A stretch of DNA of 64,000 nucleotides from Methanobacteriaceae archaeon (GCA_013403005.1 JACBOA010000003.1:96001-160000); one strand, 5' to 3'. Positions 45,031 through 54,003 are shown, counted from the stretch's first letter. A program made the numbers and translations. The notes: generated from the letters alone by a model not told the origin.

Positions 45031-45069
45031 TTAGTGTAATTTTAAACACAAATAGTAACACTTATATAG
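45031..45069 (+). promoter_or_regulatory. pst operon promoter with inverted repeat TTAGTGT-N8-ACAC
   Basis: TTAGTGT (45031-45037) and ACACAAA (45046-45052) are separated by eight bases. A TATA-like CTTATATAG follows at 45061-45069, about 37 bases before the GTG of pstS. The same half-sites and spacing occur before the phosphoesterase gene at 40954. Confidence 0.6.
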
Positions 45070-45105
45070 TAATGGGGGGTTTAGTAAAGTTTGAGGTGAT
45101 TTATT

Positions 45106-45897
45106 GTGGATACCAAATACATAATCGGAGCTATTGTCATAATAGTAGTAATAATAGGTGTTGCCCTCTATGCCGGAGGTGCCTTTACCAAACCCGAAGG
45201 TAAAATAACAATCGTTGGTTCAACTTCAGTGCAGCCAGTTGCAGAGAAGCTAGCCGAAGCTTACCATAATGCAAATCCAGATGTGAACATAACCGTTCAA
45301 GGTGGAGGTTCATCTGTAGGACTTAAGAGTGTACAGGATGGTACAGCACAAATCGGTACATACTCTTCAAAACTGTCCTCAGAAAAAGCACCTGGTATAG
45401 AACAATACGTGATTGCAAACGACGGTATATGTATCATAGTAAACAAAGATAGTAACGTCACTGATTTAACAGCAGACCAGGTAAAAGAAATATTCGCTGG
45501 TAATGATAGTAGTTACACTGTAGTAACCAGAGAAGAAGGATCCGGTACCAGAGACGCATTTATAGACCTGATAATGGGTGGTAAAAACGGTACAAACATA
45601 ACCAAATCCGCCATTGTACAGAGTTCAACCGACGCTGTTAAACAGGCTGTAGCAGGTAACCCTAACGCAATTGGTTTCATGTCATTAGCCGATGTGGACG
45701 ACAGTGTTAAAGTTGTAAAAATCGATGGTGTAGAACCATCAGAAGCAACAGTTAAAGATGGATCCTACAAAATCCAGAGACCATTCCTGTTCCTGACTAA
45801 AGGCGCAGCTACTGGTGTAACCCTGGAATTCATTAACTGGTGTTTAAGTGCCGAAGGACAGAAAATCGTTCAAGAAGAAGGAGCAGTACCAGTATAA
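45106..45897 (+). CDS. pstS: Phosphate ABC transporter, substrate-binding protein
   Basis: A 263-residue lipid- or helix-anchored phosphate-binding protein. A hydrophobic N-terminal segment (residues 5-27) anchors it outside the membrane. Phosphate-binding loops are GSTSVQPVAEKLAEAY, GGGSSVGLKS and TREEGSGTRDAF. GTG start with GAGGTGATTTATT upstream. It is followed by a terminator-like hairpin and then a TIM-barrel gene before pstC. Confidence 0.93.
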   Translation: MDTKYIIGAIVIIVVIIGVALYAGGAFTKPEGKITIVGSTSVQPVAEKLAEAYHNANPDVNITVQGGGSSVGLKSVQDGTAQIGTYSSKLSSEKAPGIEQYVIANDGICIIVNKDSNVTDLTADQVKEIFAGNDSSYTVVTREEGSGTRDAFIDLIMGGKNGTNITKSAIVQSSTDAVKQAVAGNPNAIGFMSLADVDDSVKVVKIDGVEPSEATVKDGSYKIQRPFLFLTKGAATGVTLEFINWCLSAEGQKIVQEEGAVPV

Positions 45898-45920
45898 CTG
45901 AATTCATCTATAAACAAATG

Positions 45921-45954
45921 AGTGGGTTAACCCCCCACTTTACCCTATTTTTTT
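45921..45954 (+). terminator. Hairpin with T tract after pstS
   Basis: AGTGGG (45921-45926) pairs with CCCACT (45934-45939) around a short loop, and the sequence then reaches CTATTTTTTTAAAG with seven T at about 45948-45954. This may end or attenuate transcription after pstS and raise the level of PstS over the permease, a common pattern in phosphate operons. Confidence 0.55.
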
Positions 45955-45984
45955 AAAGTGAATTTTAATTTAGGTGAATTTTAA

Positions 45985-46788
45985 ATGAAAAAGATTGGTG
46001 TGGCTCTTTACAACAATTTTCAAGGTTCACAAGAATCCTTTTTTAATTTCTTACATAAATTAAACGTAGATTACGTGGAAATAGGTAAAGAATGGATCCC
46101 GGAGCGTGACAATATCGGGCAGACCAGGGATCTTCTAGATATATATGATTTAAAAGCCAGTCTTCATATCTCTCCCCAGTACAACCTTGCTGAATTTGAT
46201 GAAAAGAAATGGAAAAGAAACATCCTGGGGGTTTTGGGAGACCTGGGAATTTCCTATGATCTGCAAGTTGAAAACGCGGTCTTGCATTGCGGATGGGTAA
46301 ACAGGGATGATATAACTCCTACAGCAATGGATGAAGGATTTGAAAGGTTTGCTGAGGCATACCATTTAATTAACGATTATGCAAAGGATTTCTGTTTGAA
46401 TATTGGTCTGGAAAACCAGTGTACTAACGGATATAAATATTATCTATTCCAGGACACCGATAACGTGAACAAACTGGAGGAACTCGTTGGTAAAGATATC
46501 TCTTATATTTTAGATGTGGGACATTTGGGGCGGTTAGGATTACCTTTAAACCAGATGATGGAAAGAATTGAAGATAAACTCATAGGAATACATCTACACG
46601 ACTACGATGATTTCGGAAGGGATCATCTACCTGTAGGTATGGGTAATTTAAAAGTAAATGAATTATTCACTATGATAAAGGGAAAAGACCTGTTTATTAC
46701 CATAGAAAACAGGTCAGTCAACCATATTAAATATACTCTTTTACATTCTCCATTAACTGTTTTATGCCATCCAGCCTACAAAGCATAA
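45985..46788 (+). CDS. Sugar-phosphate isomerase/epimerase-type TIM-barrel protein (AP endonuclease 2 superfamily)
   Basis: A 267-residue xylose-isomerase-like TIM barrel. Motifs include VDYVEIGKEW near the start, HISPQYNL, ENAVLHCGW, NIGLENQ (metal Glu), SYILDVGHLGRL (metal Asp/His) and IHLHDYDD...HLPVGMG (metal His). The substrate is unknown. It stands between pstS and pstC inside the phosphate operon, which suggests a role connected with phosphate or phosphorylated sugars, but this is inference. Confidence 0.8.
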   Translation: MKKIGVALYNNFQGSQESFFNFLHKLNVDYVEIGKEWIPERDNIGQTRDLLDIYDLKASLHISPQYNLAEFDEKKWKRNILGVLGDLGISYDLQVENAVLHCGWVNRDDITPTAMDEGFERFAEAYHLINDYAKDFCLNIGLENQCTNGYKYYLFQDTDNVNKLEELVGKDISYILDVGHLGRLGLPLNQMMERIEDKLIGIHLHDYDDFGRDHLPVGMGNLKVNELFTMIKGKDLFITIENRSVNHIKYTLLHSPLTVLCHPAYKA

Positions 46789-46871
46789 GATGAATTAAAA
46801 AAATTAATTAGTACGACCGACATTAGAATAATTACCATTTATCAAAATTTTCTACTTGAGAGGTGCAAGCG

Positions 46872-47747
46872 ATGGCAAGGAATTGGGAAGAATTTCTAGT
46901 GGAGAAAGTGCTGCTTTTGGCGGCGATATCATCTATCATTATAATACTCCTTATAATCGGATTCGTTATTCAACAGGGCCTTCCAGCAATGGAACAGGTA
47001 GGTCCTTTAAACTTCATATTTGGAATGGACTGGAGTCCATCCTATGATATTTACGGCGTTTTCCCCATGATCGTGGGATCACTGGGTATGATGGCACTGG
47101 CACTGCTATTCGCCGTTCCATTATCCATTTTTGGTGCCATATTCCTGGCAGAAGTTGCACCAAAAACCATGAGAAGGATTTTAAAGCCAACCATACAAAC
47201 ACTGGCCGGTATACCCTCTGTTATTTACGGTTTTTTCGGTTTAATAGTATTGGTTCCCTTCATGAGGATACACTTTGGAGGCAGCGGTTTCAGTATGTTA
47301 ACCGCCTCCATCATCCTGACGGTGATGGTGTTACCCACCATCCTGAGTATATCTGAAGATGCCCTCAGGTCCATTCCCCTGGAATATAAAGAGGCATCTC
47401 TTGCACTGGGAGCCACCCACTGGCAGACCATCAAGAACGTGATATTCCCGGCAGCACTACCCGGCATAGTAACCGGGATAATCTTAGGGATGGGTAGAGC
47501 CATAGGCGAAACCATGGCCGTGATCATGGTAGCCGGTAACACACCCATAATCCCCGGTTCCATACTGGAACCTGCCAGGGCCCTTACCTCTAACATAGCC
47601 CTGGAGATGGGTTACGCCCTTGGGCTTCACTATAACGCACTATTCGCTACCGGTATAGTGCTGCTCATGATGATCATAGTTCTACTGGTGATCACCAACT
47701 ACATCAACTACAAACGTAAAGTTACCGTGGGAGGAGGTTACTTATGA
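46872..47747 (+). CDS. pstC: Phosphate ABC transporter, permease
   Basis: A 291-residue six-helix permease with the EAA motif region IPLEYKEASLALGATHWQTI. It forms the PstC-PstA channel. ATG 46872 with GAGAGGTG upstream is preferred over GTG 46863. Its stop overlaps the pstA start (ATGA). Confidence 0.93.
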   Translation: MARNWEEFLVEKVLLLAAISSIIIILLIIGFVIQQGLPAMEQVGPLNFIFGMDWSPSYDIYGVFPMIVGSLGMMALALLFAVPLSIFGAIFLAEVAPKTMRRILKPTIQTLAGIPSVIYGFFGLIVLVPFMRIHFGGSGFSMLTASIILTVMVLPTILSISEDALRSIPLEYKEASLALGATHWQTIKNVIFPAALPGIVTGIILGMGRAIGETMAVIMVAGNTPIIPGSILEPARALTSNIALEMGYALGLHYNALFATGIVLLMMIIVLLVITNYINYKRKVTVGGGYL

Positions 47748-48601
47748 TATCCATGCCCAGAATCATTTCCCCCCACCATGCCCAGAAAATCATGAACGTA
47801 GTTCTCTGGGGAGTGGGCCTTCTAGCCATCGTGATACTCATCATCATAATAGGCTACATCCTTTGGAACGGCCTTCCCCAGTTCTCTCTGGAATTCATCT
47901 TTGGTAACCCGGTTGGCTCCGGAGAATCTGGAGGAATCTGGCCTATGATTGTATCCACCTTTTATGTGACCTTCATTGCACTCATAGTAGCCACACCACT
48001 GGGAGTACTGGCTGCCATCTGGCTGGCAGAGTATGCTGGAGAGAGTACCTTAGTAAAGGCCATACGGTTCGCCGCCGAAACACTGGCATCCATACCATCC
48101 ATTGTATTCGGTTTATTTGGACTGACCTTCTTCGTGGTATTCTTACAGATGGGATTTTCAGTCCTTTCAGGAGGTCTGACCTTAGCTCTGATGGCCATCC
48201 CCACTATACTGCGAACTGCTGAAGTCTCCATTGAAGCTGTGCCACAATCCTATAAGGAAGGTAGTCTGGCACTGGGAGCTTCTAAGTGGCAGACCATTTA
48301 TCGAGTAGTTATACCCGCCGCAATACCCGGAATCACCACCGGTATCATTTTGGGTATGGCCAGGGCTATTGAGGAAACAGCTGCTATATTATATACGGTA
48401 GGTGCTGCTCTGGCTATTCCTATGTCCATATGGGATCCGGCAAGGCCCCTCCCGTTGCACCTTTATATTCTGGCCACGGAAGGTGTATCACTACCGAATG
48501 CTTATGGTACAGCGGCTGTTCTGGTCCTTATAATTTTAATAATAACCATATCCACGAACTATCTAGTGGAAAAATACACTAAAAAGATGATGGGTAGATA
48601 G
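47744..48601 (+). CDS. pstA: Phosphate ABC transporter, permease
   Basis: A 285-residue permease, six helices, EAA motif region VPQSYKEGSLALGASKWQTI, closely related to PstC. The GGAGGTTACTT site and ATGA overlap with pstC show translational coupling. It ends three bases before pstB starts. Confidence 0.93.
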   Translation: MISMPRIISPHHAQKIMNVVLWGVGLLAIVILIIIIGYILWNGLPQFSLEFIFGNPVGSGESGGIWPMIVSTFYVTFIALIVATPLGVLAAIWLAEYAGESTLVKAIRFAAETLASIPSIVFGLFGLTFFVVFLQMGFSVLSGGLTLALMAIPTILRTAEVSIEAVPQSYKEGSLALGASKWQTIYRVVIPAAIPGITTGIILGMARAIEETAAILYTVGAALAIPMSIWDPARPLPLHLYILATEGVSLPNAYGTAAVLVLIILIITISTNYLVEKYTKKMMGR

Positions 48602-48603
48602 AA

Positions 48604-49362
48604 ATGGAAAATATAATAATTGAAGTTAAAGAATTAAACACATATTTTGATGAATCACACATTTTAAAGGACATATACCTTGACATACCAAGAAATGCCG
48701 TAACTTCATTGATTGGGCCGTCGGGATGTGGGAAATCAACCTTTTTGCGAACGTTGAACCGGATGAACGATGTTATTCCAACATTTAAAAAGGAAGGAAC
48801 CATCCTTTTAGACGGTAAAGAGATTTACGACCCTGATGTAGATGTGGTCGACCTCCGTAAAAGGGTGGGCATGGTCTTCCAGAAGCCAAACCCCTTCCCT
48901 AAATCAATCTTTGAAAATGTAGCCTATGGACTGCGAGTTCACGGTAACAACGATAAGAAGGACCTGGAGCGAAGGGTGGAAGCCAGTCTTAAAGAAGCAG
49001 CCCTATGGGATGAGGTTAAGGACAAACTTGATGATTCTGCCATGGGACTTTCTGGTGGGCAGCAGCAGAGACTGTGCATAGCCCGGACCATAGCTGTCGA
49101 ACCAGAAGTAATCCTGATGGACGAACCCTGCTCCGCACTTGATCCCATATCCACCACTAAGATTGAGGATTTGATCCATAAACTCAAAAATGAGTTCACT
49201 ATAATCATCGTAACCCACAATATGCAGCAGGCTACCCGTGTTTCCAAATATACGGCCTTCTTTTTACATGGAGAAATTGTTGAAAAGGGACTTACCGACA
49301 AGATCTTTATTGAACCAGAAGATAAACGAACAGAGGATTACATCACTGGTAGGTTTGGATGA
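48604..49362 (+). CDS. pstB: Phosphate ABC transporter, ATPase
   Basis: A 252-residue ATPase with Walker A GPSGCGKST, Q-loop QKPNPFPKS typical of PstB, signature LSGGQQQRLCIAR, Walker B VILMDEPCSALDP and switch ITHN-type IVTHNM. It drives phosphate import. Confidence 0.96.
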   Translation: MENIIIEVKELNTYFDESHILKDIYLDIPRNAVTSLIGPSGCGKSTFLRTLNRMNDVIPTFKKEGTILLDGKEIYDPDVDVVDLRKRVGMVFQKPNPFPKSIFENVAYGLRVHGNNDKKDLERRVEASLKEAALWDEVKDKLDDSAMGLSGGQQQRLCIARTIAVEPEVILMDEPCSALDPISTTKIEDLIHKLKNEFTIIIVTHNMQQATRVSKYTAFFLHGEIVEKGLTDKIFIEPEDKRTEDYITGRFG

Positions 49363-49397
49363 GTTTAATGGTCACATCCCTTTAACTCGGGGGTAAT

Positions 49398-50066
49398 ATG
49401 TACAACGTGGTATTAGAAAACAAATTAGAATCATTAACCAAGGACGTCCTGATTTACAGTAACCAAACCACCGACCGGATCGATAGAGCAGTAGATAGTT
49501 ACATAAATGATGATGTGGAACTCGCCAGGAAGATAATCAAATCAACCGATGAGATAAACAAGGATAGTTATAATATAGAAGATGGTTGCCTGAAGGTTCT
49601 GGGGCTTCACCAGCCAGTTGCTAAAGATCTCCGTATGGGGGCAGCCATACTTAGAATATCCATAGAGCTGGAGAGGATAAACGACTTATCTGCCTATATT
49701 TCAAGGTACACCATAGATTCTGAAGAGAGAAATTTAAAAATCCATAAACCCCCACACCTGATGTTCATGTCCCAGACTGTACAGAACATGCTCAAAGATG
49801 GAGTAGGATCCCTGATAAATCAAGACCTACATCTACTGAAACGTTCCACAAAAAATTACAACAATTTACAGGACTTCTACAACCAGATGTTTTCCGAATA
49901 CAATGAACTTACCCATGGAGGCTCACAGACCTATTTAATCCTTGTTGGGAGAAACTTGCTCAGTATGGGGCATCACGTCATGGGAATGGCTGATAGAATA
50001 GCTTACTCTATTGTCGGGAAACGTGTGATGCATACTAAACTTTTCCATAACCTTTTAATGAGGTGA
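49398..50066 (+). CDS. phoU: PhoU family phosphate regulator (first copy)
   Basis: A 222-residue PhoU-domain protein with two helical bundles; metal-binding-type ExxRxxD is visible in RISIELERINDLSAYISRY. It interacts with PstB and controls transport. ATG start after a GGGGGTAAT site, 35 bases after pstB. Confidence 0.9.
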   Translation: MYNVVLENKLESLTKDVLIYSNQTTDRIDRAVDSYINDDVELARKIIKSTDEINKDSYNIEDGCLKVLGLHQPVAKDLRMGAAILRISIELERINDLSAYISRYTIDSEERNLKIHKPPHLMFMSQTVQNMLKDGVGSLINQDLHLLKRSTKNYNNLQDFYNQMFSEYNELTHGGSQTYLILVGRNLLSMGHHVMGMADRIAYSIVGKRVMHTKLFHNLLMR

Positions 50067-50076
50067 ATTTAATATT

Positions 50077-50514
50077 ATGTGGTTTCCTTCCTGTGAACCG
50101 GAAATGGTGATAAGAGGCAATTTAAAAAAAACTCACATACCTGATCTAGGTTACATAAGGTTTATAGATAAAGGCAACGAATCCATCCTGTTTATAAGTG
50201 AAGAAAAAATAGTGGGAGCATGGTACCTGGACATAGATACACTGGAAGAATATTATGAAACTAAAGCAATGAAATTGATGATGATCAGACCCGAGTCCAA
50301 GGTAGAAATTTATAAGATGAATGATAAACTTTTTAATACCATCCTGGAACTGAATGAGGAATGTAAATTATCGTTACCTGTGGAATTAGACTTCATAATT
50401 GATAAATATGATGCAAATAATCCGGTTGACCGGGACAAGTTGTTACTCAAATATGGAATACGAGATCCGTCTGAAAATGACTTAGACACTTTAATAAAGG
50501 AATATACAAAATAG
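50077..50514 (+). CDS. Uncharacterised protein between two phoU genes
   Basis: A 145-residue protein starting MWFPSCEPEMVIRGNLKKTH. It has a beta-rich first half (ESILFISEEKIVGAWYLD) and a helical C-terminal half (LDFIIDKYDANNPVDRDKLLLKYGIRDPS). It is not recognised. Its place between two phoU genes (10 and 12 bases apart) suggests a role in phosphate control or signalling. Confidence 0.8.
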   Translation: MWFPSCEPEMVIRGNLKKTHIPDLGYIRFIDKGNESILFISEEKIVGAWYLDIDTLEEYYETKAMKLMMIRPESKVEIYKMNDKLFNTILELNEECKLSLPVELDFIIDKYDANNPVDRDKLLLKYGIRDPSENDLDTLIKEYTK

Positions 50515-50526
50515 GAGAAATGGAAG

Positions 50527-51189
50527 ATGGCAAAAAAATCCCCGAGAATATTTTTCAGGAAAAGATTGAAGGAATTAAGAGATTACATGGAAGAAATGGG
50601 CAAATATACCCTGGAAGCATATAAAGACTCCATAGATGTCCTGTTTAATTATGATGAAGAGAAGATAGCCACTATCATGGATATCAATGAGAAAGTGGAC
50701 CGGATGAACTACCTGCTGGAACAGAAAACCATGAGCATAATCGCATCCGAACAACCAGTTGCCAGGGATTTAAGATTCATAGAAGCATCAATAAAGGTAG
50801 GAAGTCATTTTAAAAGAATGACTGGACTGGCATCCAACATCGCAGAAGTATCCAAACAGATAAAGGATGAAAAAATCCCGGAAACACCAAAGAAAGATAT
50901 CGAACATATGGCCGACCTGGTGGGCAGCATGGTCAGCAAGAGTATCACTTCCTTTTTAAACCAGGACGTGGAAACTGTTCGGGAGCTGCACCATGATGAT
51001 GATGAAGTGGACGACCTGTTCGATACCACCCTCCGGGACATTACAGAAAGCATGTTCGATGAGAAAGATGCCATTTACTACATGGTCTACCTGCTCTTCG
51101 TGGCCCGTTTCCTGGAGAGGATCGCCGATCGGTCGGAGAGTATAGGCAACCGGACCGTGTTCATGATCACCTGTGAACAGCCTATATAA
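50527..51189 (+). CDS. phoU: PhoU family phosphate regulator (second copy)
   Basis: A 220-residue PhoU-domain protein, divergent from the first. Helical bundles with IEASIKVGSHFKRMTGLASNIAE and VARFLERIADRSESIGNR match the ExxRxxD metal-binding pattern. It closes the phosphate operon. A T-rich stretch follows at 51200-51240 and is the likely end of transcription. Confidence 0.9.
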   Translation: MAKKSPRIFFRKRLKELRDYMEEMGKYTLEAYKDSIDVLFNYDEEKIATIMDINEKVDRMNYLLEQKTMSIIASEQPVARDLRFIEASIKVGSHFKRMTGLASNIAEVSKQIKDEKIPETPKKDIEHMADLVGSMVSKSITSFLNQDVETVRELHHDDDEVDDLFDTTLRDITESMFDEKDAIYYMVYLLFVARFLERIADRSESIGNRTVFMITCEQPI

Positions 51190-51345
51190 ATTCTCTAGAA
51201 AATTTTTTATTTTTCTTTTATTTCCTCTCTTTTTTTTTGAATTTCAAATCCTTAAAATTATCAAACATCAAACCCTTTTTTATCAATTACAAATTTCAAA
51301 AGTTTTTCTAAATCAAAGTACATATATGATAACTGGTAATAAATC

Positions 51346-51924
51346 ATGGCGGAAGATAAATTAACCAAGTACAGGGAAAAACGTGACTTCAACGTTACCC
51401 CGGAACCCCACACCAGCAAAAAAACATCCGAAAAACCCAGGTTCGTGGTGCAGAAGCATAAATCCCGGAATCTACACTACGATTTCCGCCTGGAGGTAGA
51501 TGGTGTTTTAAAATCCTGGGCCGTGCCCAAGGGACCGTCGGTTGATTACACCCAGAAACGACTGGCCATACCCACTGAGGACCATCCCGTTGACTATATA
51601 GATTTCGAAGGCATCATCCCCGAGGGAAACTACGGTGCAGGGACGGTTATAGTATGGGATACCGGCACCTATCGCAACTTAAAGGAGAAAGATGGTCAGA
51701 AAGTTCCCATGGAGAAGACCATTGAAGATGGTCATGTGGAGTTCTATCTGGAAGGAGAGAAAATCAAGGGTGCCTATGCACTGATCCACACCGGGCGAGA
51801 GGGGAGAAAGTTCTGGTTGTTTTTTAAAATGAAAGAATTGAATAGAAATACCAGGGATATCTTAACTGAACGGCCGGAGTCTGTTCTAAGTGGGAAGACC
51901 ATTGAAGAATTAGAAAAAGGATAA
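51346..51924 (+). CDS. Stand-alone DNA 3'-phosphoesterase (LigD PE domain)
   Basis: A 192-residue protein of the LigD phosphoesterase domain family. Key residues are in FVVQKHKSRNLHYDFRLE (His, Asp and Arg), AVPKGPS, EDHPVDYIDFEG and IPEGNYGAGTVIVWD. It removes 3'-phosphate or ribonucleotide ends at DNA breaks. It has no ligase or polymerase partner here. ATG start after AATAAATC. Confidence 0.9.
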   Translation: MAEDKLTKYREKRDFNVTPEPHTSKKTSEKPRFVVQKHKSRNLHYDFRLEVDGVLKSWAVPKGPSVDYTQKRLAIPTEDHPVDYIDFEGIIPEGNYGAGTVIVWDTGTYRNLKEKDGQKVPMEKTIEDGHVEFYLEGEKIKGAYALIHTGREGRKFWLFFKMKELNRNTRDILTERPESVLSGKTIEELEKG

Positions 51925-51964
51925 TTTATTTTACATTAGGATACTTACGTACTAACCACGACCA

Positions 51965-52804
51965 CTAAGGCTTCAAAACAGCACTGGCGTGCCTGTCAGC
52001 CCAGCACTGGATACAAACCCCCACTGGTAGGCCTGCTGTATGTGTATCTGCGTATTCTATTTTAACATCCAGGGCAGTGGTCTTACCACCTAAACCCATG
52101 GGCCCAATGCCTGTATCGTTAATTAGTTTTAGTATCTCTTTCTCCAGTTCAGCGATTCTCTCTTCGTTGTGGAGTACACCAACTTCCCGAAGCAATGCTT
52201 TCTTTGCAAGCTTCATGGCCATATCAGATGATCCACCAATTCCTACACCTACCACGGTTGGTGGACAGGGTTTTCCACCTGCTTTTATCACGGTATCCAC
52301 CACGAACTTTTTGATCCCTTCCACCCCATCACCCGGGAGTCCCATCATTAGGGCGTTGTTATTTTCCGAGCCAAAACCCTTGGGAAAAACCGTGAACTCT
52401 ATGTATTCCCCTTCAACCAGTTCCACGTCAATCTGGGGGATAAGTTTACCCAGGTTGTTACCGGTGTTCACCCGGGTCAGGGGGTCGACTACGTTGGGTC
52501 TCAGGGGAATTTCCTTAGTGGCCTTTTCTACACCCTTTCTTACGCCTTGGTAGAGGTTTTCCACTTCCACCTTTCCGAGTTTCACAAATACGATGGGGAG
52601 GCCGGTGTCCTGGCACATGGGGATTTCCAGTTCCTCCGCGGCTTGGATGTTCTCGAGAATTGCCTCTAAATTTGTCCGAGCAATATCCTGTTCTTCCCTT
52701 TTATAGGCTTCTTCCAGGGCTTTTCGAACATCTGAAGGTAGTTCTATTACAGCTTGCTTGAAAAGGTTGCAGATAACGCCTTCTACTTGTTTTTGGGTGA
52801 TCAT
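51965..52804 (-). CDS. fumA: Fumarate hydratase, alpha subunit (class I, N-terminal part)
   Basis: A 279-residue class I fumarase subunit. Fe-S cysteine ligand regions include MCQDTGLPIVF, NTGNNLGKLIPQ and a C-terminal GVCIQCWADRHASA with cysteine ligands. Archaeal class I fumarase is a heterodimer; the beta-subunit gene is not in the window. It acts in the reductive branch of the incomplete TCA cycle. A palindrome and TATA boxes lie upstream at 52880-52915. Confidence 0.92.
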   Translation of the reverse strand: MITQKQVEGVICNLFKQAVIELPSDVRKALEEAYKREEQDIARTNLEAILENIQAAEELEIPMCQDTGLPIVFVKLGKVEVENLYQGVRKGVEKATKEIPLRPNVVDPLTRVNTGNNLGKLIPQIDVELVEGEYIEFTVFPKGFGSENNNALMMGLPGDGVEGIKKFVVDTVIKAGGKPCPPTVVGVGIGGSSDMAMKLAKKALLREVGVLHNEERIAELEKEILKLINDTGIGPMGLGGKTTALDVKIEYADTHTAGLPVGVCIQCWADRHASAVLKP

Positions 52805-52879
52805 AATTCGTCTTGTATTAAATTAGCTTTAACTACATATTAACTTATTTAATTAATAAAAATTTGTTGTTATAGCCCT

Positions 52880-52915
52880 TTTAGTAATACTAAATATATA
52901 GAAAATATTATATAC
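52880..52915. promoter_or_regulatory. Palindrome and TATA elements between fumA and the hairpin locus
   Basis: TTTAGTA-A-TACTAAA (52880-52894) is a perfect 15-base palindrome around a central A. It is followed on the plus strand by AT boxes ATATATAG and TATTATATACT (to about 52914). It sits 76 bases upstream of fumA (minus) and before the structured region (plus), so it may serve a divergent promoter. Confidence 0.5.
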
Positions 52916-52940
52916 TAAGAGAACATATCTACCCGTGTAA

Positions 52941-53253
52941 GCGTGGTTAAACGGTAGTAATACTATTATTACCGAATTTGAAGGTTTTTTATTAACTTAG
53001 CCATTGACTCCGAAGTAGGAATCCAAAACCACGCATTGGATTCCTACAACTATTGTGCATATGTTAGGGCATCTAAATCATTTCTTCGCTCAAATGTATC
53101 AAAAGATGCCCTACAGAATACATATAATGAAAATTTCCCATCCCATACCTGGACCACATCGAATCAGTGAAGCGTCGTATGAGGCATCACCAATTAGTAA
53201 GGGGGCATCAACAAAAAAGACTCTAACTAAAACCACTCTTGATGCCCCCTTAC
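52941..53253 (+). ncRNA. Candidate structured RNA or inverted-repeat locus with four long hairpins
   Basis: Four inverted repeats occur in succession in a gap with no convincing gene: A, CGGTAGTAATA (52952-52962) with TATTATTACCG (52964-52974), a quasi-palindrome with one G-T pair, followed by TTTTTT at 52985-52990; B, GTAGGAATCCAA (53015-53026) with TTGGATTCCTAC (53036-53047), perfect; C, TAGGGCATCT (53065-53074) with AGATGCCCTA (53104-53113); D, GTAAGGGGGCATCAA (53197-53211) with TTGATGCCCCCTTAC (53239-53253), perfect. The loop of B (AACCACGC, 53027-53034) is fully complementary to GCGTGGTT at 52941-52948, allowing a pseudoknot or alternative pairing. C and D share a GGGCATC core, and a further GGCATCA occurs at 53183. 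A TATA-like box at 52905-52914 would start plus-strand transcription near 52935-52940. Strand and function are inferred. Confidence 0.45.
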
Positions 53254-53313
53254 ATTATTGATTTCTGGATTTTCTAAATATGTAAAAATATTGTTTTTCT
53301 GTTTTCTAAATAG

Positions 53314-54003
53314 CTATTTCTTATTAATCTTCAGCATTTCATCACTACCCCTGCGGAACTGGTAGTCTACCTTTTCCATGTTAAAATCTGCTTTATCGCC
53401 TAATTCATCCATTAAACTGGGCAGAAATGATGATTCAGATTCACCATGGAGCTTTAAAATAGGATAAATTCTAACCTCAGAAGAAGTAATCCTCAACATC
53501 TCCAGTATAGAATCCCGGTGAAAATCATAACCCAGCCGATCCTCATATATAAAAAGCAGATGGGAAGATAAAACCAGGTCGAAACTGTTATCACCAAAGG
53601 GCAATTCTGGGAGAGCAGCTTTAATGTACCTTTCATCTTTATACTGTGCATAGCTATCTAGAAACTCTTCATAAACCGAAATGCGCTGCTGGACCATGTC
53701 CTCCGGGTCCTGGAAAAAACTCCAGTCCACCTTATGGGTTAAACCAGCATGCATCTTCATAAGAGTATGGAAATCATTTACACACTGTTCTTTAGTTTCC
53801 TCCACACTTTTACCATATAAAATATCCACAGCCGTGCTATCATAGCCCTTCTTAAGCAGGTGGGGAGTGAATGAACTTGCACCTGCTGCACAGTCTAAAA
53901 TACGGATATCCCTCAACTCTTCTTCCTTTAAAGAGAACATCTTCACATATTCCTGGTAACTGCGGCCCAGGAACCATATCTTCCCATTTTTACCCTTATG
54001 CAT
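53314..54003 (-). CDS. SAM-dependent methyltransferase-like protein
   Basis: A 229-residue protein with a class I methyltransferase core: ILDCAAGASSFTPHLLKKG (glycine loop) and ALPELPFGDNSFDLVLSSHLLFIYED (motif IV region). A helical insertion covers residues 60-115. The substrate is unknown. It begins at ATG 54003 in a sparse promoter region and is followed on its strand by the hairpin locus. Confidence 0.8.
   Translation of the reverse strand: MHKGKNGKIWFLGRSYQEYVKMFSLKEEELRDIRILDCAAGASSFTPHLLKKGYDSTAVDILYGKSVEETKEQCVNDFHTLMKMHAGLTHKVDWSFFQDPEDMVQQRISVYEEFLDSYAQYKDERYIKAALPELPFGDNSFDLVLSSHLLFIYEDRLGYDFHRDSILEMLRITSSEVRIYPILKLHGESESSFLPSLMDELGDKADFNMEKVDYQFRRGSDEMLKINKK

Noticed and set aside
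53055..53261. A 68-codon plus-strand frame through the hairpin locus
   Set aside because: It has no ribosome-binding site, unremarkable composition, and crosses two long inverted repeats; the pairing structure explains the sequence better.
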